DNA of 64,000 nucleotides from NCBI RefSeq assembly GCF_031143425.1, contig NC_090444.1, positions 57,717,533 through 57,781,532 on the forward strand, in the 5' to 3' direction. The notes under the pieces are model-generated. The model saw only the letters and a program-made list of their open reading frames with translations. It did not search any database and was not told the DNA's origin. A program made the translations under genes and the position numbers. Positions 33,705 to 44,539 of the stretch are shown one piece after another. The number at the start of each line of letters is the position of its first letter. The first letter of the stretch is position 1. Origin of the DNA: Pleurodeles waltl. Lineage: Eukaryota > Chordata > Amphibia > Caudata > Salamandridae.

Positions 33705-35099
33705 GGACGTGGAGGGCTGTTCATTGTTCAGGCTAGTGTCAGGGGCCCGTTGGTGTGCCACTGTCTCCCTCATGGTGTTGGCCATGTCTGCCAGCACCCT
33801 TGAAGTAGTGACCAGGGTGGTGTTAATGGACTTCAAGTCCTCCCTGATCCCCAGGTACTGTTCCTCCTGCAGCCGCTGGGTCTCCTGAAAGTTGGCCAGT
33901 ACCATGCCCATGGTCTCCTGGGAATGGTGGTATGCTCCCATGATGTTGGAGCGTGCCTCTGGAGAGTGGGTTCCCTGGGCCTGTCCTCCCCCTGTCACAC
34001 AGCAGTCCTCCCAGCGTCCCTGTTGTCCTGTGCCTCTGTCCCCTGAACCGTGTGCCCACTGCCACTGACCCCATGTCCCTGATCGTCCTGTGTTTGTGGG
34101 GTTGCCTGAGGTCCCTGTAGTGGTGGACACACTGCTGATAGACATGTCCTGGGGACAGTGGCATGGGCCCGCTGGGTGGGTGCTGTGGTGGTGTTTCCTG
34201 AGGGGGGAGGTTCAGTTGTGGTTTGTGACTGTGGCAGGGGAACCGACTGTCCAGAGGTCCCTGATGGGCTGGGCTGGTCATCTTGATCCAGGCGTGCAGA
34301 GCTGCTGTCGTCACTGTGGGCCTCTTCTGTAGGGGGGACTGGATATGGCTGGCACCTCCTGTCCGGTGACGTTGGGAGGGGTCCTGTTGGGGTGTAAATG
34401 CATTGTTATTGTATCTGTGTGTGCCATCTTGTGCAATGGGTGAGTTTCCCTCTACTCCTGCGCTTGCATTATTGCCTTGGCCCTTGTGTAAGTGGTGATT
34501 GTGTGCCCTGGCTTGCGTCTCTCTACTGGACATGCTTTGGTGATGGGTGTCCATGCAGGTCTGTAATGGGTGTCCATGCATTGTCACATGCAGGACTTGG
34601 TATTGGGATGTGTGGGTTGTAATAGTGGCGTATCTGTGATGTGTTGGGGTGATGGGTGTGAGGGTAGGGGTAGGTGTCTGTAATGGCATGCAGGTAGGGT
34701 GGGGGATGTAATAGTAAAGATTTGACTTACCAGAGTCCAATCCTCCAGCTACTCCTGCGAGGCCTTCAGGATGCATGATCGCCAAGACTTGCTCCTCCCA
34801 TGTTAGTTGTGGAGGAGGAGGGGTCTAACGCCAGTCCTCTGTATGGCTACCTGTTGTCTAGATACCAGGGAACGCATCTTCCCCTGTAGGTCGTTCCACC
34901 TCTTCCTGATGTCATCCCGTGTTCTTGGGTGCTGTCCCACTGCGTTGACCCTGTTGACAATTCTCTGCTATAGCTCCAGCTTCCTTGCCATGGATGTCTG
35001 CTGCACCTGTGATCCGAATAGCTGTGGCTCTACCCGGATGATTTCCTCCACCATGACCCAGCGCTCCTCAGAAAACCTGGGGTGTCTTTGAGGTGCTAT
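33705..35099 (-). pseudogene. SANT/Myb-like Harbinger protein, broken copy
   Basis: It corresponds to the intact gene at 51693-53198. Exon 1 is 35099-34731, with the same donor TCTG|GTAAGT. Exon 2 runs from 34383, after acceptor CCCAACAG, to the truncation at 33705. The start codon has become ATA (35097-35099), and the Trp codon after 'ARKLEL' is TAG, so no product is possible. Recognisable residues include RFSEERWVMVEEIIRVEPQL and, in exon 2, GAYHHSQETMGMVLANFQET. The shared intron position with the complete element confirms that the splice sites called there are real. Confidence 0.8.
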
Positions 35100-35691
35100 G
35101 ATGTGGTGTGGGTGATGTGTGAGGTGATGTTTGTTGTGATGTGCGCTGTGATCTGTTAGGGTGTGTTCTTTGAGGTGCATGGATGCTGTATGAGTGATGT
35201 GTTGTGTGCCTCTGGATGCTGGTGTTGTCTTTGCTATTCTCTCTCTCTCTGCTTCTTCCAAACTTTTCGTTGTAAGGGGTTGTGGGTAATGTGGGTGTGT
35301 GTTTTATAGTGGTGTGGGTGTGGTGTGGGTGTATACGTGTCAGGTGTGTGTATTTTGAATTGTCCAATGTGGTTGTGTTTTGTAAATGTGTGTGTATTTT
35401 GAGCGTGGCGGTGTATACCGCCAACGGTTTACCGCGGTTAGAAGACCGTCGTGTTGATTCGTGGGTCGTGGTAGTGTGGGCATATTCCTGTTGGCGTGAC
35501 AGTGTGGGTTTTGCTATCACCAGTTTATCACTGACCTTTGGTGTGGCGGACTTGTGTGGGTGTCTGTATAGTGGCGGATTTCTAGATGTGGGTCATAATA
35601 CCTGTAGCGGATTTACACTGCGGCCACTGTATGTTGGCGGCCGTCAGCCCGGCGGTAAGCAGGATTTACCGCCATGGTTGCAATGAGGGCC
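33705..35691 (-). mobile_element. Truncated Harbinger transposon, SANT-gene half only
   Basis: Read on the minus strand it starts near 35691 with GGCCCTCATTGCAACCATGG, a variant of the Harbinger end, then follows 51101-53100 of the complete element through the first SANT-like gene. It stops abruptly at 33705, within exon 2. The transposase, the second SANT-like gene and the other end are missing. Confidence 0.8.
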
Positions 35692-36440
35692 TTAGTCAGT
35701 TAACTCTGGTTAATAACAATTCAAAAGGCTGGGTTCATCAAAAGCAGACTTCATCTTAAACATGTGTAATATTAAAAAGATGCCAATGTTATTATACAAT
35801 AATGCAGCCCAATGTCTAAATAATCAGCTCCAATAGAAACACACCCCAATACAGCCCTAGAGGGCAACTAACAACGTCAACCAACACACTTTACTAATCC
35901 AGAATTAATGATCTTCCCAGCCCCCCACTGTGATAGTAAACTATAGCTTGATGCATAATAAAATAATGTATTCTGTACATTTAAACAATATCTAACATCA
36001 TTTTATAAATATGATACAAAGGAGAACACCTGATAAGGTATGCATTATATCCTCAGTAAGAGATCATAATGTAATATAAGGCTAACAATACCATCCAGTA
36101 AATCTATGAGCAAAGCACAGCGTATCAGAGCTCATAAAATACCTTTATCAAAAGTCCATCTGCTAAAAAAGGAATATAAAACTACAGAAGCGTCAAATGG
36201 TGCCCCTTAACAGAGGATGGAAACAACCTAACCCTTACTACCTTGTATAAAAAAAAGAAAATCTATCAAAAGATGTGTAGCACCCTGTGCACATTGAAGA
36301 AATCGTAGGGGAATTACTCTCAATTTTCCAACGCAGCTGGGGGTGCCCCTTCATTTCCTCCTGTAAAAGCATAAGCACAAAAGATGACAGGATTAAAAAG
36401 TATACTAAACTGACACTCCAGAACAAAGGGTTGCAATAGG
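35692..36440. other. No gene recognised
   Basis: AT-rich spacer. Its right part may be the 5' untranslated region of the following PLE. No terminal repeats seen. Confidence 0.3.
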
Positions 36441-36475
36441 ATTTAGTTAAAAATGAGAAATTATGAAGAAAGGAG

Positions 36476-39400
36476 GTGAACCGCAGCTGGGAGGTGATCT
36501 CTTTAAATAATTACAATGAGGTGGGCAGAGTATCAAGAGGACTTAGATTTTTGATAACATCTACTCATCAGAACCCCCACCCCAAACTGCTTGAGAAATG
36601 GTCTCTCTTAGTGGCTGGGACTTGCAAATATATGCTGAGACTGTTATCTAAGTATGCAGCAATTGACTTGGAGCAAGTGGGGGAAGCAATTAAAAAATGT
36701 AAAGACATTTTGGAGAAGAACACCATCCAGGAGGAGGTACAGTCCTTCCTTAAAGACATGGAAGCACGGTTATCGAAATGTGAAGAAGCAATCAAGACTA
36801 AGAAGAAGCACAAACGTATATGGGATAAGATAAACTATGCGACAGGCACGGTTTGAACATTTGGTAGAAAATATGATGCGGCCCGGAAGGAGTTTGTACA
36901 ACTTAATGCACTGAGACAGCAGGAATTAATTACTTCAGAGTCAAGTTCAGATAGCACATCAGATATAGAGGAGTAGAGTGGGTTCAAATCTGCCACCTTT
37001 CACCACCATTGAGGAGTATTGTTTTTTACAGTTAAACCAAGAACCCCTACAGGAATCCTACAAGAGTGAAAGGCAGCAACAACGAATGTGGAGCAGAATT
37101 AGAAGAGGAGGCACGAGTAAGAAAGGATACCTTGACACATGACAAACCAAGAAGGCAAAACAATGGGTGAGAATAATCTTACTATCATTAACCTTTCTAC
37201 CCAAAATTTGACTACTGATGAACATTCTTTTCTAGAACTGAGACTTTCGTTTTGCTGTATTGCAAAGTTTGATTACTCTAGAACTAGAATAGATTTATTT
37301 ATGTACATAAGAAAATTGAAGTTAATGAAAAATTTTGAGCAACAGAAGAGTAAACAATGTTAAAGGGCAATCTTATCCCAGATCTTGAACATGACTCTCC
37401 ATTTGATAATTTGTCTATGGGAGATATTGAGGCACTTGCTCTACTAAATGAACTTGAGTCACAAGGGAGATATTGGGGCTCGAAGAGGGATTTACTATGT
37501 GATCAATTTTGGAACTGGATAGAAATACAAGAAATGATTTCAGACCAAAATCAAAATATAATCACATTACATCCAATGACAATATTGACACTTTTAATGA
37601 AGTAATGATGATAGAATTCATGAAGTTATGGCAGGAAATTATGAACTGCTTTGCTAGGAATTTGACCAAGGGACATAAGTTGGCTTTAGACACCTTGAGG
37701 CAGGCTACATCATTTGTTATCAAATCTGCTGGCAAAGTGGGTAATGCTGTGTTATGGGAAATTAATGCATATCTGAAGAAGGCTAATAGACATTTGAGCC
37801 AGTCAGGCAGCTATGACGTACCATTTGAATCTCAGTACAGAGAGACAGTGGTGGTATATCAATCTAGGCTTTCTGATTAACATGAGCAAGGCTTTATACA
37901 TATTGAAGAATATAAATACTTATTTTCGAAGAAACCTACGGCACCATGTTTCTATATGCTGCCTAAAATTCATAAGCATACAGTTTCCCCAGGGAGGTCC
38001 ATTATTTCAGCCAATAATAGCCTGTTGGAGAATACATCTGTTTACCTGTATTTTTTCCATGTCTATATGTGTTGTGCCTTCTAGACTATTGCAGGGTTAG
38101 TACAGACTTAGGGGGTCATTCTGACTCCCGCCGGCTGCGGTAACCGCAGGGCTGGCGGGGTCCGCCGAATGACCGCACCGCGGTCAAATGACCGCGGCGG
38201 CCATTCTGGCTTTCCCGCTGGGCTGGCGGGTGACCGCCAGAAGGCCGTCCGCCAGCCCAGCGGGAAAGCGCCTTCAACGAGGAAGCCGGCTCCGAATGGA
38301 GCCGGCGGAGTTGAAGGCGTGCGACGGGTGCAGTAGCACCCGTCGCGATTTTCAGTGTCTGCTTGGCAGACACTGAAAATCTTAGTGGGGCCCTGTTAGG
38401 GGGCCCCTGCAGTGCCCATGCCATTGGCATGGGCACTGCAGGGGCCCCCAGGGGCCCCACGACACCCGTTACCGCCATCCTGTTCCTGGCGGCGAAAACA
38501 GCCAGGAACAGGATGGCGGTAAGGGGGTCGGAATCCCCATGGCGGCGCTGCAAGCAGCGCCGCCGTGGAGGATTCCCTAGGGCAGCGGGAAACCGGCGGG
38601 ACACCGCCGGTTTCCCGTTTCTGACCGCGGCTGTACCGCCGCGGTCAGAATGCCCATGGATGCACCGCCAGCCTGTTGGCGGTGCATCCGAGGTCCCCGG
38701 CCCTGGCGGTCCATGACCGCCAGGGTCGGAATGACCCCCTTAATCACTAAAATGCGGGATATTTATTGGCAGAGCAGTTATATTTTGGTGATCATGGATG
38801 TAGTCTCACTGTACACTTGTATAGATCATGACTTGGGAATAGAGGCTTGCAGAAACTTTCTCAAGGATAAACCCCTGTTTCTCTATGATCATCCCATGAT
38901 GTTACTGAACATGTTGCGCTTTTGTTTGGCGCATATTCTTTTTCTTTTTAATGATCAGTGGTATAGGCAACTCACTGGGACATCAATGGGAAGTTGCTTT
39001 GCTCCAAGTTTTGCTGGCAGCTTTATGGGTTATTGGGAATCACAGTACATCAGGACTGAGGCAAAGGAGAAAAGGACAACCTTTTTGTAATCTGGGATGG
39101 CCCACAGAATATTTTAAATACCTTTCTTAATTGAATTGGCGAAAACAATTTGAATTTGACATTTAGCCACAAGTCTAACCAACACAAGATGGAATTTTTA
39201 GATGTGTTGGTCATAGTGGAAGGAGATGCAGTTCAGAACAGTCTTTATAGGAAGGAGACAACACTCGAATGAAGTATTCTGAATGGAGAGTTAATGAGAG
39301 CAAAATGTAATAACAGTATGGAGCAGTCTTTTCAAGTAGAAAAACGCAAGATGGTTGCTAGATTTTAGGCCAGGGGTTACCCACAGAAGGTTATTGAGGG

Positions 39401-40130
39401 AGCCTGTAGCAAGGTAAGGAATGTGAACAGGGACAATTTATTGATACCTAGGAAAAAAAAACTGGGTCGCCAAGAGCCAAGGCTAATAACTACATATAAT
39501 GGTGAGTCAAGTTCAATCAGCCGAGCATTGAGAAAACATTGACATTTAGTGAAATCTGACCCTATTATTGGGAATTTTTTTGGCCCTCATCCTTTAATAA
39601 CTTATAGAAAGAACAGTTCCCTGAGGGATATGTTGGTACATAGTTATTACTCTGGCAACCAGAAAGGCAAAGGATCGTGGTTGAAGGAACTACAAGGCTT
39701 TTACAAATGTGGGCAATGTAAGGCATGTGGTTTTAGTTGCAATAAGAAGACTTATAGACTTCCCGCTGGGAGTACTGCTAGAGTATGCAAATCCATAACC
39801 TGTAAGAGTTTCTTTGTTGTTTGTTTTGAGCTGTCCCTGTGAACTCTAATATGTTGGAAGTACAATTTTCCATGTAAAAAAGAGTTTTAGAACATTTCCG
39901 TGCAATTAGAAATGGAGATTCCAACTACCCAGCTGCACATTATAAGTTGTTCCATAACTCCAAAACTGATGCAGTTTCCTTTAAGGGGGTTGACAGGGTC
40001 ATTGGGAATACAAGAGGTGGCGATAAATAGCATACCTGAGAAAGTTGGATTTGAATATATCATCAGGCTCAAAAGTAAACATTCTGGAGGGTTAAACCAG
40101 GATGAAGAGCTTCCTGTGCACATTGGCTGA
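36476..40130 (+). pseudogene. PLE 1 polyprotein (RT plus GIY-YIG endonuclease), decayed
   Basis: The product would be a reverse transcriptase related to telomerase, fused to a GIY-YIG nuclease that cuts target DNA. Visible blocks are: VSRGLRFLITST and KKKHKRIWDKINYATG (N-terminal domain); IINLSTQNLTTDEHSFLELR (block preceding RT); FYMLPKIHKHTVSPGRSIIS at about 37950 (RT finger motif); VIMDVVSLYTCIDHDLGIEA and LTGTSMGSCFAPSFAGSFMG at 38790-39030 (RT motifs A and B); FYKCGQCKACGFSCNKKTYR (Cys knuckle); EYIIRLKSKHSGGLNQDEEL (C-terminal end). The YxDD block is reduced to 'NLFVIWDG'. There are multiple frame changes and stops, and the hairpin-array transposon splits the RT. Confidence 0.8.
38111..38739 (+). 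mobile_element. Hairpin-array DNA transposon, 629 bp, TTA target duplication
   Basis: The ends GGGGGTCATTCTGAC and, in reverse, GGGGGTCATTCCGACC are inverted repeats, and TTA flanks both sides (38108-38110, 38740-38742), interrupting the PLE 1 reverse transcriptase. It is colinear with the 628 bp element at 31256-31883 in the same orientation. Several stems have different sequences from that copy while staying complementary within this copy (see findings). Long open frames in both strands come from GC-rich hairpins, not genes. Confidence 0.88.
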
Positions 40131-40926
40131 ATTGTGGACATTTCTGAACTATGACAATTACTCCATGTCATCTGATATATATCTGATTTCTTTTTTGCAT
40201 ATCATCTATATTGATGAAATTCAGGACGGTGCTCTCTTTGTAATATCTTTGTTATTGTTTGATGTTTGTGTGTTTTTTGTACTTTTATTTAAATTTTGTA
40301 ATTATCATTGTATCCATGTATGTATTTGTAGTTATCATTGTATTTATACATGAGAATGAACTATTATATGATATTTGGGGAGGGTGTTGTATATTGGTCA
40401 CAACAGCTGTTTTGTTTCTATCTGGGTGATTTCTGGATCCAGTTTAAGATTTGTCTTTTGATTGTATTTATTTGTGATTTGAGGTATCTGCATTATGTGT
40501 TTTACGTATTATTTGGTCTGTCCAGCTGGAGTGAGACAGACACTAGGTGGTAGTTCATTCAAAACCTTTCTGTGAAGAAAAGAAAGGAAATGTGGTTATT
40601 TATGAATATACAACTGGATGGCTATAGGAATCTAAGCCACTTGGCTACATTGATGATATTCTGTATTAAAAAGAGAGGATTTTCGCTCTTCCTTGTCCAA
40701 AAAATTGAGTATAGGTAGCACGAACATACGGGGAGCGTTCTTTCAATTGACATTTGCTATGGTTTTAATTATCCTGTAAGTGGAAGGATTTCTAATATTC
40801 GTGTTAACTTCAGTTGTGTTTTTTGTCCTTTATTGCAATGTACTATGCAATGTACTTTAGTTTTTTTCGTGTAAATATGACAAACTCCATTTCTCTTTTG
40901 CCTGAAAGTGGTAATTTGTTGACATA

Positions 40927-41594
40927 TGGGGCCCAATTATGAATCTGGTGGTCTCATGACTGCCAGGTTCATGGTGGCGGTCAGACCGGTTGCACCTTGG
41001 TCCGACTGCCAGCACCCCCAGGGTTAGTCGTCCCGGTGGTCTGGTAGTCATGGAAGTCCTAATCCGCCAAGGCAGCACAAGCAGCGCTACCCTGGGGATT
41101 ACGACTTTGTTCTGTGCTAGCGATTTAGGGCCAGATGTACAGAAGGATTTTACCCATTCTGTGTCTATGGGAAAAAGCTTTCGTACATATGGCCCTTAAT
41201 GGTGGTAACACCCCCATGAAAAGGCTGGTGGAGAATTGGTGCAGGGGGCCCCAGAGGGCCACTGCCCTGCCCATGCACTTGGCAGGGGCAGTGCAGGGGC
41301 TCCACTGGCCAGCACCATCGCAATTTTCACTTTCTGCTTTTCAGACAGTGAACATTGCCTGGGTTCTGGTGCAGTCTGTGCAACACAGCATTGCTGTCGG
41401 CTCTATTATGGGCCGTAGATAATGCTGCAGACTGTTTCCTAATGTGCCAGTAGGCGGAAACTGAGGCTTCCACCCACAGACCCAGCGGGAAACTCGTAAT
41501 GGCCCAACGGGGAGGCAGCTGCATTGGTGGCAACCTCCCTGTTGGGATTTCGGTGGACGTACTTCTTCGTCTGCCGAAATCGTAATTAGGCCCA
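40927..41594. mobile_element. Older hairpin-rich DNA transposon with a nested mini-MITE
   Basis: The ends TGGGGCCCAATTATGA and, in reverse, TGGGCCTAATTACGA are inverted repeats. Interior phrases ('gcagggggcccc', 'tgcccatgc.cttggca', 'tttcactttctgcttttcag') are decayed versions of blocks in the elements at 27628, 31256 and 38111. A 68 bp element is nested at 41128-41195. It sits between the coding part and the 3' terminus of PLE 1. Confidence 0.7.
41128..41195. mobile_element. 68 bp mini-MITE, TTA target duplication
   Basis: The ends GGGCCAGATGTAC and GTACATATGGCCC are inverted repeats, and TTA flanks both sides (41125-41127, 41196-41198). Only about 40 bases separate the repeats. A similar end occurs at 23415. 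Confidence 0.75.
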
Positions 41595-41667
41595 TAGTCT
41601 GTTTATTATGTCTATGATGATAGCACATATTTGTAAGTAAATGGGATGAGCGACCTTCTTTGTGTTT

Positions 41668-41704
41668 AGGCTTTGACAAAGATGGAAGTCGAAATGCCTA
41701 GCCT
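41668..41704 (+). ncRNA. Hammerhead-ribozyme-like core (copy G)
   Basis: AGGCT and AGCCT form a 5-bp helix I. Between them are TTGACAA (core 3-9), a short helix II GAT/GTC, then CGAAATGCCT. Against the consensus CUGANGA, position 3 is U and position 8 is A, which again can pair. It sits in the 3' terminal region of PLE 1, just before AATAAA. Activity is unproven. Confidence 0.45.
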
Positions 41705-41908
41705 TTAAAATAAACTTTTTTGGGCAAATTTGCATCCCTGGGAATGCGAGTGTCGTTTTGTTGATGGTCACAAAGCGTTTGCTTGCGATTTATAGTGGGT
41801 TCTGCGCCTACTCCTATATATATGTATACATATATATAAACGTGTCGGTCCTGGAACAACGATGTGCCTAACTGCCGGTGCTGCGTTAGGGTAAGGACCA
41901 AACCCTAA

Positions 41909-42980
41909 ATATAACACAAGGAGAAGAAAACGCTGCACTCCCGGAGATTGCAATCAACTGCACATTTATTCCTCTTAATGCTGGTTGAGGCTATATCTGG
42001 CACCACGACGCGTTTCGACATCCGTCTTCTTCCTGGTGGTTTCTGCCATCTTTATAGACAAGCAGGATGCTGGTATTTATAGTTCCCATAGAACTTTCAG
42101 CTGTGAGCCAATTGGAGAGGCTTCTCCTTCGCCGCACGTTCATTTTACTGCTAATTGTAAACGTATGTGAAATCCAAAGTTTCAAAAATCAGCAGATTAG
42201 CTACATGCTCAAAATGTCACGTTTTTGAAAATACGCCATCCTCGGATCCAAAGTTAGACAATGTGCTGATTTATAGAGCATGTGGTAATACAACACATTC
42301 CTGAATGAAATCACAGTTCTTTGCCGATGTTAGTAACTCCCAGATAACTTTCTGCTGCAAGCCAAAGGAAGCAGTGCTCCTTCGCTGCATGTCATGTTTA
42401 CTGCTGAATGAAAACTGTGAAATACTGGGTTATAAATATACGGGTTGACTTATTTATAACCCAGTATTTCACAGTTTTCATTCAGCAGTAAACATGACAT
42501 GCAGCGAAGGAGCACTGCTTCCTTTGGCTTGCAGCAGAAAGTTATCTGGGAGTTACTAACATCGGCAAAGAACTGTGATTTCATTCAGGAATGTGTTGTA
42601 TTACCACATGCTCTATAAATCAGCACATTGTCTAACTTTGGATCCGAGGATGGCGTATTTTCAAAAACGTGACATTTTGAGCATGTAGCTAATCTGCTGA
42701 TTTTTGAAACTTTGGATTTCACATACGTTTACAATTAGCAGTAAAATGAACGTGCGGCGAAGGAGAAGCCTCTCCAATTGGCTCACAGCTGAAAGTTCTA
42801 TGGGAACTATAAATACCAGCATCCTGCTTGTCTATAAAGATGGCAGAAACCACCAGGAAGAAGACGGATGTCGAAACGCGTCGTGGTGCCAGATATAGCC
42901 TCAACCAGCATTAAGAGGAATAAATGTGCAGTTGATTGCAATCTCCGGGAGTGCAGCGTTTTCTTCTCCTTGTGTTATAT
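41909..42980. repeat. Large palindrome, 530 bp arms, 12 bp spacer
   Basis: Positions pair with a constant sum of 84889. The left arm is 41909-42438, the right arm 42451-42980, and the spacer 42439-42450. I found no mismatch when comparing the arms; the same 64-codon frame occurs mirrored at 41991-42185 (minus) and 42704-42898 (plus). Each arm is a PLE terminal sequence, with a hammerhead-like core, AATAAA and GGGAGTGCAGCG. Either it is a recent inverted duplication of a PLE terminus or a fold-back artefact in the assembly. Confidence 0.9.
42850..42890 (+). ncRNA. Hammerhead-ribozyme-like core (copy F), mirrored at 41999-42039
   Basis: CCAC (42850-42853) and GTGG (42883-42886) form helix I, with a further GGC/GCC outside. 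Inside are AGGAAGA, a helix II GAC/GTC with loop GGAT, then GAAACGCGTCG. Position 8 is the canonical G, but positions 3 and 4 are altered (CU to AG), so it is probably inactive. Downstream come AATAAA (about 42919) and the GGGAGTGCAGCG block. Confidence 0.45.
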
Positions 42981-43018
42981 ATATAAACGTATATATGTAT
43001 ATATATGTATATATAGAT

Positions 43019-43063
<45 letters not shown>

Positions 43064-43140
43064 TATATATAGATATATATATATATATAGATATACAGAT
43101 ACATGTAAATATATCTATATATATGTATATATATTTATAA
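42977..43140. repeat. TA-rich microsatellite
   Basis: TA runs with interspersed GTATAT and GATA units, directly downstream of the palindrome's right PLE terminus. Confidence 0.85.
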
Positions 43141-43300
43141 ATATATGGTAATGTTGTGACTAATGCATCCCGTGATCAAGGTTGTAAGACCAAAATGTGT
43201 TGGGGTGATTCTTGCCTCAGGAGCAAATCAAAAAGGACTTTTGTACAATTTAATCCACTGTGAACAAGTCATATTTGCTTTGATTGGTGAAGGAGCAGTG
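43141..43300 (+). mobile_element. PLE pseudo-LTR fragment with hammerhead-like motif (copy C)
   Basis: CCC-GTGATCA-AG at 43168-43180 is followed by stem GGT/ACC, then CAAAATGTGTTGGGG. Against CGAAACGCGTTGG the three differences are all at CpG sites (CG to CA or TG), the expected result of methyl-cytosine decay. No coding part is attached. Confidence 0.55.
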
Positions 43301-43394
43301 TACTGAAATTTTTAAGGGTGTTTGTCCAGCTGAGGAGATGCGCACAATCGCCAGAATTGATGAGCGCCATATGCTGCTTGGGGCCAACGGATGT

Positions 43395-43485
43395 ATGCGG
43401 ATATATATGTATATATGTAGATATATTCAAATATATATACATGTTATATATCTGTATCTATATCTCCATCTATATATAGATTTTA
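43395..43485. repeat. TA-rich microsatellite
   Basis: Imperfect TA/GATA repeats lying just past the 3' end of the minus-strand PLE 2. Confidence 0.75.
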
Positions 43486-43633
43486 AACAAACGGTCAGAG
43501 TTCTTTTTTCAAAGGCGCACTCAGCTGCCGGTGTTGATAAGAAAGGAGACCATCCTAGAGAATATCGTATATCTAAAAAATAATTTACCGCACTCCAAAA
43601 AGTCTTTCGGCAGATTTTATTTAGAAAACAGCA

Positions 43634-43677
43634 TCCACCAATGCGTTTCAACTCCACTTGAGTCTTGCTCACGGTTA
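43634..43677 (-). ncRNA. Hammerhead-ribozyme-like core (copy D)
   Basis: On the minus strand: AACC, then GTGAGCA, AG, a 4-bp helix II ACTC/GAGT, then TGAAACGCATTGG with GGT facing ACC as helix I. Position 7 is G here (it is a free position in hammerheads) while positions 3 and 8 keep the G/C swap. It lies in the 3' terminus of PLE 2. Confidence 0.5.
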
Positions 43678-44539
43678 GTAAGTCTCTTTTCTCATATTCT
43701 TTAAATAGAATAATTTTATCTCTCCCTTACCAGTGCATTCTGGTTCTGGTAGTTTAATCCAACAATAGCACACAAAAGTTAAATCATACAAAAATTGAGG
43801 GAATTTACAACAACTGCTATAAAATCCTAAAATAGTCCTAATTACCATTTTCAACAGTGCTCAGATTCCCAGCAGATTTTTTGTCTCTGTATTTTGGCAT
43901 ACTCATTATAATTATTTTTCAAGAGCTAAATCTCCATTGTATAAACTGTTTTATAGATATTCAGTTTTAAGGAAGATAAGATTGTTCAGGGTCCATTCAC
44001 AAATCTCTTACTTGTATACTAAATGGATTCATATTTCTAATTGTTTCTTTTTTGCTCAGTACTTCCTTTTACACATTCAAAAAATCCATGCTGCATATTA
44101 CATGTTCCAACACTAGTTACATCATTGTCGGCTAAGTGCCCTTATGCTCCAGAGCTAGTGGTGCATATAATTGTAGTTGGAATGTACCAATTCTTGATAA
44201 TAGTAATACCTGGCCAAATGGATATAATCCATAAACATTAGCTCACTGTACAGCATTCCTACATCGATGATTCATTAATTTTAACATCATTGCTCAGTGC
44301 TTCGTATCATTCATGTCTAATCCCTTGTACCAGGTCACATATTATGTTACCTTTATCCTCCTTATTCAGATGTTAACAATGTTCTTTGATAGCCATTCTA
44401 TGAACCAATATGAAACTCACGTTTATCTATGGATGGCTATGATATTCCAATAGTCATTTGATTAAATATTTACACTAATCACTCCATAATGCTACACAAG
44501 ATATCAGTTCTAAATATCAATTTTGACATTTTCTGCCCT

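Larger units (their letters stand above)
36440..41830 (+). mobile_element. Penelope-like retrotransposon 1 (GIY-YIG type), interrupted
   Basis: PLE protein pieces run in the expected order: N-terminal domain (36476), RT N-terminal block (37139), RT fingers (37900), RT palm (38760), RT thumb region (39100-39600), Cys-rich knuckle and GIY-YIG endonuclease (39549-40130), then a 3' terminal region with a hammerhead-like motif (41668-41704) and AATAAA at about 41707. Two DNA transposons were inserted later, at 38111-38739 and 40927-41594. Downstream lies a TA-rich stretch at 41815-41840. Confidence 0.8.
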
